Shown: one piece after another, positions 23,287 to 32,025 of the stretch
Position numbering within the stretch: the stretch's first letter is position 1
Layout: every line of letters starts with the position of its first letter
Origin: Oscillospiraceae bacterium
GTDB lineage: Bacteria; Bacillota; Clostridia; Oscillospirales; Oscillospiraceae
Direction: 5' to 3'
Assembly: GCA_902798545.1 (NCBI GenBank)
Contig: CADBWQ010000031.1
Span: forward strand, 1-45,841
DNA: 45,841 nt
Translations under genes and position numbers: made by a program
Notes under the pieces: model-generated
What the model saw: the letters and a program-made list of their open reading frames with translations, nothing else
Databases searched by the model: none
What the model was told of the DNA's origin: nothing

Positions 23287-24225
23287 ATGCGCAGCAAGTA
23301 TACCGTTCCGCTCAAGACCATCGTGAAGGATATGAACCTGCAGCCGCTCCACCTATCCAAGGATTACGAGACCACTGTTTTGACCATGGCCGATGTCAAC
23401 CGCCCTGCCATGCAGCTGACCGGCTTCTACAACTACTTTGACCCCAAGCGCATGCAGGCCATCGGCATGGTTGAATCAACCTATCTCGACACGCTCAGCC
23501 ATGAGGCGCGTCTGAATGCTTTTGAGCGTTTTATGGCCTATGACGTTCCCGCTCTGGTCATCTGCCACAGGTGCGAACCCTTCCCGGAGTGTCTTGAGAT
23601 GGCCGAGAAGTACGACAGAAATGTTTTCTATACCAATACGGACACGAACGACTTCCAGGCCCGGGCGATTTTCCTTCTGCATGACTATCTGGCGCCCCGT
23701 CTTACGACCCACGGCGTACTTGTGGACGTCTACGGCGAAGGTCTTCTCCTCATGGGCGACAGCGGCATTGGCAAGAGCGAGACTGCGCTCGAACTCATCA
23801 AGCGCGGCCACCGTCTGGTGGCCGACGACGCTGTGGAGATCAAGCTGATCGGCGAGAATATGCTGATCGGCTCCGCGCCGGAGATCATCCGTTATTATAT
23901 GGAGCTGCGCGGAATCGGCGTTATTAACGTCCGGTATCTCTACGGCGTTGGCGCGGTCCTTCCCCATTCCAGCATTGACCTCGTCGTCTTTATGGAACAT
24001 TGGGTCAACGGCAAGGCCTATGACCGTCTCGGTCTGGTCAGCGAAACGGAGGAGATTCTCGGCGTCAAGCTTCCCCGGGTCACGATCCCTGTGACTCCCG
24101 GCAGAAACCTCGCCGTCATTCTGGAACTCGCCGCTATGAATAACCGGCAGAAAAAGATGGGTTATAACGCCGCAGAAATGCTGACCGCCGCGCATGATCA
24201 CGCCATCGATAACAACATGTTTTAA
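23287..24225 (+). CDS. hprK: HPr kinase/phosphorylase
   Basis: 312 residues. The N-terminal domain is followed by HGVLVDVYGEG with the conserved His, the P-loop GDSGIGKSETALELIKRGH, the VADDAVEIK segment and the family signature MELRGIGVINVRYLYG. The enzyme phosphorylates and dephosphorylates HPr at Ser-46 in response to glycolytic intermediates, the switch of carbon catabolite control in Bacillota. AGGAGG precedes the ATG at 23287. It is first in a five-gene operon with short gaps. Confidence 0.96.
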   Translation: MRSKYTVPLKTIVKDMNLQPLHLSKDYETTVLTMADVNRPAMQLTGFYNYFDPKRMQAIGMVESTYLDTLSHEARLNAFERFMAYDVPALVICHRCEPFPECLEMAEKYDRNVFYTNTDTNDFQARAIFLLHDYLAPRLTTHGVLVDVYGEGLLLMGDSGIGKSETALELIKRGHRLVADDAVEIKLIGENMLIGSAPEIIRYYMELRGIGVINVRYLYGVGAVLPHSSIDLVVFMEHWVNGKAYDRLGLVSETEEILGVKLPRVTIPVTPGRNLAVILELAAMNNRQKKMGYNAAEMLTAAHDHAIDNNMF

Positions 24226-24234
24226 GGAGTATTC

Positions 24235-25233
24235 ATGGAAAACCTCGAACAGGCCATAGCCGCTGTCAAAGAACAGTTTCCCGGTATGAAGCTGCTGGAG
24301 AACGAGCCGATGAAGGCGCATTCTTCCTTCCGCATCGGTGGTCCGGTACGCGCGCTGGCCAGTCCTTCGGATGTCACAAGCCTCACAAAGCTCTGTGACG
24401 TTCTGAAGCAGCATCATATTGCTCCCTTCATTCTCGGCAACGGAACCAATATTCTGTTCCCCGATGAAGGTCTGAACGATCTGTTTATCATCAGCACCGA
24501 GAAACTGCAGAAGCTCTTTCTGCTGCCGGATGGCGCCATCTACGCCGAGGCGGGCGTTTCACTGGCGCGGCTCGCTGCATTTGCCCAGGAGAGCGGGCTC
24601 AAAGGTCTCGAATTTGCCGGCGGCATTCCCGGAACGCTGGGCGGCGGCTGTATCATGAATGCCGGCGCCTACGGCGGCGAGCTCAAGGATGCCATTGAAA
24701 GCGTTGTCTTTCTCTTCATCCCGGACCAGTCTCTCTATGAACTGTCCAATGCCGACTGTGCGTTCAGCTACCGGCAAAGCTACTTTCAGAAGACCCCCGG
24801 CTGCGTCGTACTCAGCGCGGTATTCCGTCTGGAGCAGGACGATCCCCAGACCATCGCTGCACGCATGCAGGAGCTGTCCGAAAAGCGCCGTTCCAAGCAG
24901 CCGCTCGATCTCCCCTCCGCGGGGAGCGCCTTTCGCCGCCCGGAGGGCCACTACGCCGCTGCCCTGATTGAAGAGGCAGGGCTGAAAGGCTATACGATTG
25001 GCGGCGCACAGGTCTCTGAGAAGCACTCCGGCTTTGTTGTAAACCGCGGCGACGCCACCTCTCATGATGTCTATGACCTCATGATGCATGTGCGCAATAC
25101 CGTTTATCGGCAGACCGGCGTCTTTCTCGAGCCGGAAATCATGATTCTTCCTCCAGACTACAGATTGGAGGACAACGGCCCCCAGGTTCCGCGCAATCGA
25201 ATCTCCTGTGCGTCGGAGCCGGCCGGAGAATAG
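24235..25233 (+). CDS. murB: UDP-N-acetylenolpyruvoylglucosamine reductase
   Basis: 332 residues. The FAD-binding domain shows HSSFRIGGPVRALASP, LGNGTNILF, GLEFAGGIPGTLGGG and MNAGAYGGE. The catalytic residues appear kept: Tyr-Arg in FSYRQSYF, Ser in LPSAGSAFRRP and the final Glu in FLEPEI. It reduces enolpyruvyl-UDP-GlcNAc to UDP-MurNAc with NADPH. AAGGAG lies in the 9-base gap after hprK. Confidence 0.95.
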   Translation: MENLEQAIAAVKEQFPGMKLLENEPMKAHSSFRIGGPVRALASPSDVTSLTKLCDVLKQHHIAPFILGNGTNILFPDEGLNDLFIISTEKLQKLFLLPDGAIYAEAGVSLARLAAFAQESGLKGLEFAGGIPGTLGGGCIMNAGAYGGELKDAIESVVFLFIPDQSLYELSNADCAFSYRQSYFQKTPGCVVLSAVFRLEQDDPQTIAARMQELSEKRRSKQPLDLPSAGSAFRRPEGHYAAALIEEAGLKGYTIGGAQVSEKHSGFVVNRGDATSHDVYDLMMHVRNTVYRQTGVFLEPEIMILPPDYRLEDNGPQVPRNRISCASEPAGE

Positions 25234-25242
25234 GAGCCGAAT

Positions 25243-26100
25243 ATGGAATTTCTGATCATTACCGGGCTCTCCGGGGCGGGAAAGACCCGCGCCGCGGATG
25301 TGCTGGAGGACCTGGATTACTACTGCGTCGATAACCTGCCTGTCGCCCTCATGACCCGTTTTGCCGAGCTCTGTCTGGATACCCGCGGCCGCTATGAAAA
25401 GGTTGCCCTGGTGACGGACATCCGCGACCGTGAGGGCTTTGGCGAGCTGCCCAACACCATCGAAGAACTGCGCAAGATGGAATGCGACGTCCGGATCCTG
25501 TATATGGACGCCGATGTCCAGACGCTGGTCCGTCGCTACAAGGAGTCCCGCCGCCCGCATCCGCTGGCGGAGAAGGGCATGACCACCGAAGAGGCCGTTG
25601 CGAAGGAGGAAGAGCTTCTCGCCCCCATCAAGCGCAGTGCTGACTATGTGGTGAACAGTTCCTCCATGACTCTCGGGGTCCTGCAGAACCGTCTCTTTGC
25701 TCTCTTTGCCGGAGAGGGGCGCAAACGGGAGCTCGCGGTTACGGTGATGTCCTTCGGTTTCAAGCACGGGATCCCGCTGGATGCGGATCTGGTATTTGAT
25801 GCCCGTTTCCTGCCCAATCCCTTCTATGTGGATTCACTCCGCACGATGTCCGGGCTGGACCGCCCGGTCGCCGAGTTCGTGTTCAGCCACCAGCAGACCC
25901 GTACCTTCCTTGAAAAGCTTGAGGAGATGATTGCGTTCCTCCTGCCGTATTATATTGAAGAGGGCAAGGTCGCGCTCACCATTGCCATTGGCTGCACCGG
26001 TGGCCGTCACCGCAGCGTGGCCCTCGCCGATGCCCTGCACAAGCATCTGCTTGCCAATAATATCAACTCTGTCAACATCAACCGGGATATCGACAAGTAA
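25243..26100 (+). CDS. rapZ: RNase adapter/nucleotide-binding protein RapZ (YvcJ)
   Basis: 285 residues, family length. P-loop TGLSGAGKTRAADVLEDL, then YYCVDNLPVAL, DIRDREGF, RRYKESRRPHPLAE and the C-terminal core IAIGCTGGRHRSV are diagnostic. In Bacillus YvcJ binds and hydrolyses nucleotides and affects competence; in E. coli RapZ steers small-RNA decay and GlcN6P synthesis. AGGAG precedes the ATG, 9 bases after murB. The link to cell-wall sugar supply fits its place next to murB (inference). Confidence 0.95.
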   Translation: MEFLIITGLSGAGKTRAADVLEDLDYYCVDNLPVALMTRFAELCLDTRGRYEKVALVTDIRDREGFGELPNTIEELRKMECDVRILYMDADVQTLVRRYKESRRPHPLAEKGMTTEEAVAKEEELLAPIKRSADYVVNSSSMTLGVLQNRLFALFAGEGRKRELAVTVMSFGFKHGIPLDADLVFDARFLPNPFYVDSLRTMSGLDRPVAEFVFSHQQTRTFLEKLEEMIAFLLPYYIEEGKVALTIAIGCTGGRHRSVALADALHKHLLANNINSVNINRDIDK

Positions 26101-26110
26101 GGAGCCTGCC

Positions 26111-27016
26111 ATGTCCTTTTCCTCAGACACAAAAGCAGAGCTCTGCGGCAGCCGGCTGGACCGGCGCACTCTTGCCGTCGCCGAATGCTATGGCGTCCTT
26201 CTCTACTGCAATACTTTCCGCGCCTCTGAGATCCGCATCATCACCGCTTCCGCGCCATTCGCCGAGCTGCTCCCCCGCCTGTTCAAAAAGGCCTTCTCTG
26301 TCAGCTTCGATCTGCTGCCTCCGGAGGATGCCAAAGGGAAGCGCAGTTTCTGCATCCATGAGCCGGAGAAGATTGCCCGGATTCTGGAGAGTTTCGGCGG
26401 TGACGCCGCCGGTCCCATCTCCCATCATGTGAATCTCGGTGTTCTGGAAGAACCGGGCTGCCCGGAGGCTTTTGCCAGGGGTGCCTTTCTCGCCGGCGGC
26501 AGCGTCACCGATCCGGAAAAGCGTTTTCATCTCGAACTCGCCACCAGTCATCACAGCGTCAGCCGGGAACTCCGCTCCATGCTCCTGGAGATGGATCTTG
26601 AGCCAAAGGAGGCTGACCGCGGCGCTCATTCCCTGCTTTATTTCAAGAAAGCGGATCAGATCTCCGATTTCCTCACCCGGATCGGTGCACACGTCGCTGC
26701 CATGAACATTCTGACCGCCAAGGTCGACAAGGAGATGCGCAATACTGTCACCCGGCAGATCAACTGCGATTCCGCAAACGCCGACAAGACGGTCTCTGCC
26801 GCCATCCGCCAGACTGAAGCCATCCGCCGCCTGATAAAGCGAGAAGGGCTGGATGCTCTGCCGGAAGCGCTCCGGGATGCCGCACTGCTGCGCCTGGCCA
26901 ATCCCGAAGCCAGCCTCGCGGACCTTGCTCTGCTCTCCAATCCCCCTGTGACCAAGAGCTGTCTGTCTCACCGTCTGAACAAGATCATTCTTCTCGCTGC
27001 AGAGGAGCCAACATGA
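26111..27016 (+). CDS. whiA: DNA-binding protein WhiA
   Basis: 301 residues. A LAGLIDADG-like fold opens with SFSSDTKAELC and includes ARGAFLAGGSVTDPEKRFHL. The C-terminal helix-turn-helix has ANADKTVSAAIRQTEAIRRL, LADLALLSNPPVTKSCLSHR and a final LNKI. WhiA controls division and chromosome-related genes in Gram-positives. AAGGAG lies upstream of the ATG at 26111. The stop overlaps the dnaE ATG (ATGA). The HPr/Crh-type gene sometimes found after whiA is absent here. Confidence 0.95.
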   Translation: MSFSSDTKAELCGSRLDRRTLAVAECYGVLLYCNTFRASEIRIITASAPFAELLPRLFKKAFSVSFDLLPPEDAKGKRSFCIHEPEKIARILESFGGDAAGPISHHVNLGVLEEPGCPEAFARGAFLAGGSVTDPEKRFHLELATSHHSVSRELRSMLLEMDLEPKEADRGAHSLLYFKKADQISDFLTRIGAHVAAMNILTAKVDKEMRNTVTRQINCDSANADKTVSAAIRQTEAIRRLIKREGLDALPEALRDAALLRLANPEASLADLALLSNPPVTKSCLSHRLNKIILLAAEEPT

Positions 27017-30000
27017 GTTTCGTTCACCTCCATGTGCATACCGAATATTCCCTGCTGGATGGCTTCTGCCGCATTGACCAGATTGCAAAGAAGGCAAAGT
27101 CTCTCGGCCAAAATGCCATTGCTATCACTGACCATGGTGTCATGTACGGTGCCGTGGCGTTTTACCGCGCCTGCATCAGGGAGGGTATCCGTCCCATCAT
27201 CGGCTGTGAAGTCTATGTCGCTCCGCGCACCCGTTTCCAGAAAGAGCACGGCATCGACAACAACTATTCTCATCTGATTCTGCTCTGTAAGGACGAGACC
27301 GGCTACCGCAATCTCTGTGCTTTGGTCAGCGCCGGCTTCACAGAGGGCTTCTACATCCGTCCCCGGATCGACTGGGAGCTGCTGAGCGCCCATGCCGAAG
27401 GCCTCATCTGTCTCTCCGGCTGCCTCGCGGGAGAGATTCCCCAGGCGATTCTGAACGGCAACGCTGCCAAGGCCAGAGAGCGTGCACTGAAGTTAAAGGA
27501 ACTCTTTGGTGAGGACTTCTTCCTGGAAATCCAGAACCATGACATTCCCGAGGAGCAGCGCGTCACCGAGGGGCTGGTGGCTCTCAGCCGGGAGACCGGA
27601 ATTCCTCTTGCGATGACCAATGACGCCCATTATCTGGAGAAGAGCGACGCCTATTACCAGGATGTCCTCATGTGCATCCAGACCGGCAAAACGGTCGATG
27701 AACCGAACCGCATGCGCTTTGAAACCCAGGAGTTCTACCTGAAGAGTGAGGCGGAGATGCGCAGTCTCTTCCCCGGCCTCTCCGAGGCTGCCGACAACAC
27801 CGTTGTCATCGCCGACCGCTGCCACTATGACTTTGAATTCGGCCACTATCACCTGCCCCGTTTCCGGCTTCCGAAGGGCGAGAGCGACAGCGCCGCCTAC
27901 CTCCGAAAGCTCTGCGAGCAGGGCTTTGCCGTGCGTTACCCTGATCGGCCTGAGGTTCACAGGCAGCTGGACTATGAGCTGGGAGTCATAGAAAAGATGG
28001 GCTTTGTGGACTACTTCCTCATCGTTTCCGACTTTATCGGCTATGCCAAGCGCAACGGCATCCCTGTCGGGCCCGGCCGCGGCAGTGCCGCCGGCAGTGT
28101 TGTGGCCTACTGTCTCTACATCACCGATGTTGATCCAATCAAGTATTCCCTGTTTTTTGAGCGCTTCCTGAATCCAGAGCGCGTCTCCATGCCCGATATC
28201 GACGTGGACTTCTGCGTCAACCGCCGCGGTGAGGTCATCGACTACGTCAACCGCTTCTATGGTGAGGACCACGTCGCTCAGATCGTTACCTTCGGAACCA
28301 TGGCGGCCCGTGCTGCCATCCGCGATGTCGGCCGTGTCCTGAACATCAGCTATGCCGAAACCGACGCTGTCGCCAAACAGGTTCCCACATCTCTGAACAT
28401 GACGCTGGACGAGGCCCTCCGTCTCTCCAAACCGCTGAAGGAATTCTACGACACCAACGAGAAGCTTCACACACTCATCGACGTCGCCCGCGCGCTGGAG
28501 GGCATGCCCCGGCACGCCTCGACTCACGCTGCCGGCGTCGTTATCACCGAGCGCCCGGTCAAGGATTACGTCCCCCTCGCCAAAAACGATGAGTCTGTCG
28601 TCTGCCAGTATCCCATGACCACTCTGGAGGAATTGGGCTTACTGAAAATGGACTTCCTTGGCCTGCGGAACCTCACCGTACTCGAGGACGCCGCCCAGCT
28701 GGTCCGCCAGAAAGAGCCTGGTTTCCGTGTGGAAGACATCCCCGAGGACGATCCAACGGTCTTTGAAATGCTGTCTGCCGGCCAGACGGAGGGTGTCTTC
28801 CAGATGGAGAGTGCCGGCATGACCGGCGTGTGTGTTCAGCTCCGGCCGAAGAGCATCGAAGACATCACCGCCATTGTCGCCCTGTACCGTCCCGGTCCCA
28901 TGGACAGCATCCCCCGGTTTATCGAATGCTCCCAGCATCCGGAGCATGTCACCTATAAGCATTCCCTGCTCCGTCCGATCCTTGAGGTCACCTATGGCTG
29001 CATTGTCTATCAGGAGCAGGTTATTGAGATTTTTCGCCAGCTGGCGGGCTTCTCCCTCGGGCAGGCGGATATGATCCGCCGTGCCATGAGCAAGAAAAAG
29101 CACGCCGTCATTGATGCAGAACGGGTGGCTTTTGTCCACGGGGACCCGAAGCGTGGGATTGCCGGCGCGGTGGCTAACGGCGTTCCGGAGGCGGTTGCCA
29201 ACAGCATCTATGACGAGATTCTGGACTTTGCGAGCTATGCCTTCAACAAGGCCCATGCCGTCTGCTACGCCATTGTCGCCTATCGCACCGCCTATATGAA
29301 GAAGCACTACCCCGGCGAGTATATGGCGGCGCTTCTCTCCTCTGTTCTCGACAATGGGCAGAAGATTGCCGAATACACTGCCGAGTGCCGGGAGCTCGGG
29401 CTCTCGCTCCTGCCTCCGGATGTTAATGAGTCCCGGTCCGGCTTCTCCGTCTCCGGTGGGAACATCCGCTTCGGTCTCGCCGCCATCAAGGGCATCGGCC
29501 GAAGTGCTGTGGCCCAGCTTGAAGCCGAGCGCAGGACTGCCGGTCCCTTCCGCAGCTTTGAAGATTTTCTTCGCCGTATGAACGACAAGGACTTCAACCG
29601 TCGCGCGGTGGAAAATCTGATCCGGGCAGGCGGTTTCGACTCCTTCGGCTACAAGCGTAAGGCGCTGGTCTCAGTCGCCGGCTCCATGATCGACAGCATC
29701 AGTCGTGAAAAACGTGACAACATCTCCGGGCAGATTGACCTCTTCGGCGGCTGGGGCGACGAAGAAGCAGAGGACAGCGGGGACAGTCTCCCGATCCCGG
29801 ATATGGAGGACTATTCTCCCCGGGAACGCATGGCCATGGAAAAGGAGATGACCGGCCTTTATCTCAGCGGTCATCCCATGGATGAATACCGCACCGCCGT
29901 GCGGCGGGTGGGTGCGGTCCCCCTCGGGGCAATCCTTTCGGATTTTGCCTCTGAAGAAGGACCTCAGGCCTTCTCAGACAACCAGACCGTCACCGTCGCC

Positions 30001-30531
30001 GGCGTTATTGATTCCCATCGAACGCGTACCACCAAGAACAACTCCCTTATGTGCTATGTCCAGCTGGAGGACGACAGCGGCACCCTGGAACTTATCGTTT
30101 TCCAGAAGGCATTGGATCTGTGCGGCTCGTACATTGTCGACAACCAGGCTGTTCTTGTCCGCGGAAAGATCTCTGTCCGGGACGAAAAAGAAGCCCAGAT
30201 CATGGTCGATTCCATCCGTCCTCTCTCCGATCTGAACGCTCCCGGCAGTGTGCCTGCACAGGAGCAGTCTTCCCGGAGTCATACGCCTGTTTCTCCCGTA
30301 TCCCGCCCCGCTCCCACCCCGGCGCAGAAGCTTTATATCAAGGTTCCTTCCAAGGATGACCCTGTGTTCAGACGCATCACGCTGATCCTTACCATGTTTC
30401 CCGGCAACGGCTCCCTGATCATCTGGTGTGAGAAGGAGAAAAAGAAACTCGGCACCCGCTGCCTGCTGCACGAAGGTCTGATTCTCGAGCTGCAGGAGCT
30501 CCTGGGTGAAGAAAACGTCGTCCTGAAGTAG
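27013..30531 (+). CDS. dnaE: DNA polymerase III subunit alpha
   Basis: 1172 residues, normal length. The PHP domain opens VHLHVHTEYSLLDGFCRIDQ. The polymerase core shows GPGRGSAAGSVVAYCL, the catalytic pair in MPDIDVDFC, LLKMDFLGLRNLTVLED and ALYRPGPMDSIPRFIE. Helix-hairpin-helix motifs follow, then an OB-fold near residue 1000 (QTVTVAGVIDSHRTRTTKNN, YVQLEDDSGTLELIVF). It elongates DNA in the replisome; Bacillota also carry PolC, which is not in this window. The start overlaps the whiA stop. Confidence 0.97.
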   Translation: MSFVHLHVHTEYSLLDGFCRIDQIAKKAKSLGQNAIAITDHGVMYGAVAFYRACIREGIRPIIGCEVYVAPRTRFQKEHGIDNNYSHLILLCKDETGYRNLCALVSAGFTEGFYIRPRIDWELLSAHAEGLICLSGCLAGEIPQAILNGNAAKARERALKLKELFGEDFFLEIQNHDIPEEQRVTEGLVALSRETGIPLAMTNDAHYLEKSDAYYQDVLMCIQTGKTVDEPNRMRFETQEFYLKSEAEMRSLFPGLSEAADNTVVIADRCHYDFEFGHYHLPRFRLPKGESDSAAYLRKLCEQGFAVRYPDRPEVHRQLDYELGVIEKMGFVDYFLIVSDFIGYAKRNGIPVGPGRGSAAGSVVAYCLYITDVDPIKYSLFFERFLNPERVSMPDIDVDFCVNRRGEVIDYVNRFYGEDHVAQIVTFGTMAARAAIRDVGRVLNISYAETDAVAKQVPTSLNMTLDEALRLSKPLKEFYDTNEKLHTLIDVARALEGMPRHASTHAAGVVITERPVKDYVPLAKNDESVVCQYPMTTLEELGLLKMDFLGLRNLTVLEDAAQLVRQKEPGFRVEDIPEDDPTVFEMLSAGQTEGVFQMESAGMTGVCVQLRPKSIEDITAIVALYRPGPMDSIPRFIECSQHPEHVTYKHSLLRPILEVTYGCIVYQEQVIEIFRQLAGFSLGQADMIRRAMSKKKHAVIDAERVAFVHGDPKRGIAGAVANGVPEAVANSIYDEILDFASYAFNKAHAVCYAIVAYRTAYMKKHYPGEYMAALLSSVLDNGQKIAEYTAECRELGLSLLPPDVNESRSGFSVSGGNIRFGLAAIKGIGRSAVAQLEAERRTAGPFRSFEDFLRRMNDKDFNRRAVENLIRAGGFDSFGYKRKALVSVAGSMIDSISREKRDNISGQIDLFGGWGDEEAEDSGDSLPIPDMEDYSPRERMAMEKEMTGLYLSGHPMDEYRTAVRRVGAVPLGAILSDFASEEGPQAFSDNQTVTVAGVIDSHRTRTTKNNSLMCYVQLEDDSGTLELIVFQKALDLCGSYIVDNQAVLVRGKISVRDEKEAQIMVDSIRPLSDLNAPGSVPAQEQSSRSHTPVSPVSRPAPTPAQKLYIKVPSKDDPVFRRITLILTMFPGNGSLIIWCEKEKKKLGTRCLLHEGLILELQELLGEENVVLK

Positions 30532-30546
30532 GCTGCCCGCAGAACA

Positions 30547-30592
30547 TACACATCCCCCGATCCTGAAACCTGCCAGGATCGGGGGATGTGTA
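30547..30592. terminator. Bidirectional hairpin between dnaE and the convergent dehydrogenase
   Basis: Arms 30547-30565 and 30574-30592 pair perfectly over 19 bases (TACACATCCCCCGATCCTG) with an 8-base loop. T tracts are weak on both sides, but the stem is very strong. Confidence 0.8.
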
Positions 30593-30602
30593 CTGTTTCG
30601 TG

Positions 30603-31958
30603 TTATGGTTCAAATGCGCGTTCGATAATCTGCGCTGAGAGTTTCTCCGTCAGACCGAGATCATAGACCAGCTGCAGCAGCGTATACCGGTCGCGTGTCT
30701 CCTTGGCATAGAACAGGGTATCTCTCAGGAGCGCTCTGTCGATGCCGATTTCCGCCGGCGTGCAGGGGCTGCCCACCTTTCTGAGGAGGCTCTGCAATTC
30801 TCCGGCTTTCGGGAGTGTCTCCAGCTGCTTCAGAATCTCATTCCAGTGCGCTTCAATCCGATCGATGCGCTCAAGGCGCTCCGGCACGGCGTTCTTCCGC
30901 GCTTTCTTCTCCAGGTCCAGGACTTCCTGCGCCGCACTGCCGTAGCAGCGGTGGATCTCCTGTTCCCATGCCGCCTCGTCGAAGCTTTTGGCAATCGCTC
31001 TTGCCGCATCGAAGTCGACCGCCGTCTTCTTCAGTGCCTCTGCCAGCATCAGGACAAGCACCGTCCCGACCGCGACCTGTTCGCCGTGCATGGCACCCTG
31101 GGTTCCGCGTTCCTCGTTCACCACCTCCCAGAAGTGGGACATGTGATGCTCCGCGCCCGAAGCCGGCCGGGAGGAACCGTAGAGACTGATGGCCGCACCG
31201 GAGAGGACCAGGCCCTCCATAACGCTGCCAAGGACTTCCGGATCGCGCTCGGCGATCCGCGGTGCCTTCTTCAGCACGCTGTCCAGACAGTTTTCTGTCA
31301 GCGCCACGATGTTGGCGCAGTAGTGCTCCCCGTTGATGATTCTTGCCAGCTTCCAGTCGTTCAGACAGGTGACTTTTCCGATCAGGTCACCAAAGCCCGC
31401 CACCGTCATGCGGTATGGCGCGTTCTTCAGGATGTCTGTGTCTCCAATGATGAGTTCCGTGCAGTGGGCCGGCATGGTTTTCTTGAGTCCGCCGACGTTC
31501 ATGATGCCGACGCTCGCGGCGAAACCATCCATTGGCGCTCCCGTCGCGATTGTAAAGCAGGGCAGCCCGAGACGGAAGCTGGAGTATCGGGTCATATCCG
31601 TGATGGAACCGGTGCCGACCCCGATCATGAGATCCGCATCACCCGGGACACTCACGACGATCTCTCCCAGCGTGGCCTCATCAAAGCCGGTATGCTGCAG
31701 CACATGAGTATACGGCTCGATCCCCGCCCCGGTCAGGGCTTCGGCACAGCGCTGCCCGGCAATCTTCCATGTGATCTCATCACAGAGAATATAGGGTCTG
31801 CGGTACGCAAAACGCTGTACATACGCTGGCAGGGTATCAAGCACGCCGGAACCGATCTCCACCGCACGGATTGGCACATAGTGCCGCCGTCCGCAGTCAC
31901 AGTCCAGTTCGACGCCGAGATACTTCTCCAGGGGCTGCGGTTGCTGATACATTTTCAA
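30603..31958 (-). CDS. sn-glycerol-1-phosphate dehydrogenase (AraM type), paralogue 1
   Basis: 451 residues, the iron-containing-alcohol-dehydrogenase-like fold of AraM/EgsA. An N-terminal CDCGRRH motif is followed by IEPYTH. The NAD site is GVGTGSITDMTRYSS, then TGAPMDGFAASVG. Metal ligands are Asp in VAGFGDLIGKVTCLND, His in ASGAEHHMSHFWE and His in AMHGEQVAVGT. The reaction is G1P + NAD(P)+ to dihydroxyacetone phosphate. The TTG at 31958 sits 8 bases after a GGAGG (31971-31967); the ATG at 31952 is 14 bases away, so TTG is preferred. It is the last gene of the cluster, after a terminator-like hairpin downstream of the binding-protein gene. About 100 C-terminal residues exceed paralogue 2 in spacing. 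Confidence 0.87.
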   Translation of the reverse strand: MKMYQQPQPLEKYLGVELDCDCGRRHYVPIRAVEIGSGVLDTLPAYVQRFAYRRPYILCDEITWKIAGQRCAEALTGAGIEPYTHVLQHTGFDEATLGEIVVSVPGDADLMIGVGTGSITDMTRYSSFRLGLPCFTIATGAPMDGFAASVGIMNVGGLKKTMPAHCTELIIGDTDILKNAPYRMTVAGFGDLIGKVTCLNDWKLARIINGEHYCANIVALTENCLDSVLKKAPRIAERDPEVLGSVMEGLVLSGAAISLYGSSRPASGAEHHMSHFWEVVNEERGTQGAMHGEQVAVGTVLVLMLAEALKKTAVDFDAARAIAKSFDEAAWEQEIHRCYGSAAQEVLDLEKKARKNAVPERLERIDRIEAHWNEILKQLETLPKAGELQSLLRKVGSPCTPAEIGIDRALLRDTLFYAKETRDRYTLLQLVYDLGLTEKLSAQIIERAFEP

Positions 31959-31971
31959 TATTTATTCCTCC

Positions 31972-32002
31972 AAAAAACGTAAGGCCGCAGAAGCGGCCTT
32001 AC
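31972..32002 (-). terminator. Hairpin with T tract between binding protein and dehydrogenase genes
   Basis: GTAAGGCCGC (31979-31988) and GCGGCCTTAC (31993-32002) are perfect arms with an AGAA loop. On the minus strand TTTTTTGG follows, immediately joined to the GGAGG of the dehydrogenase gene. It probably attenuates, leaving more binding-protein mRNA than enzyme mRNA. Confidence 0.8.
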
Positions 32003-32025
32003 AGGAATCGTTATGCTGCGGGAAA

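Noticed and set aside
27493-28527. 344-codon frame antisense to dnaE
   Set aside because: It is a long shadow frame caused by the codon bias of dnaE. The sense protein is unmistakable DNA polymerase III alpha.
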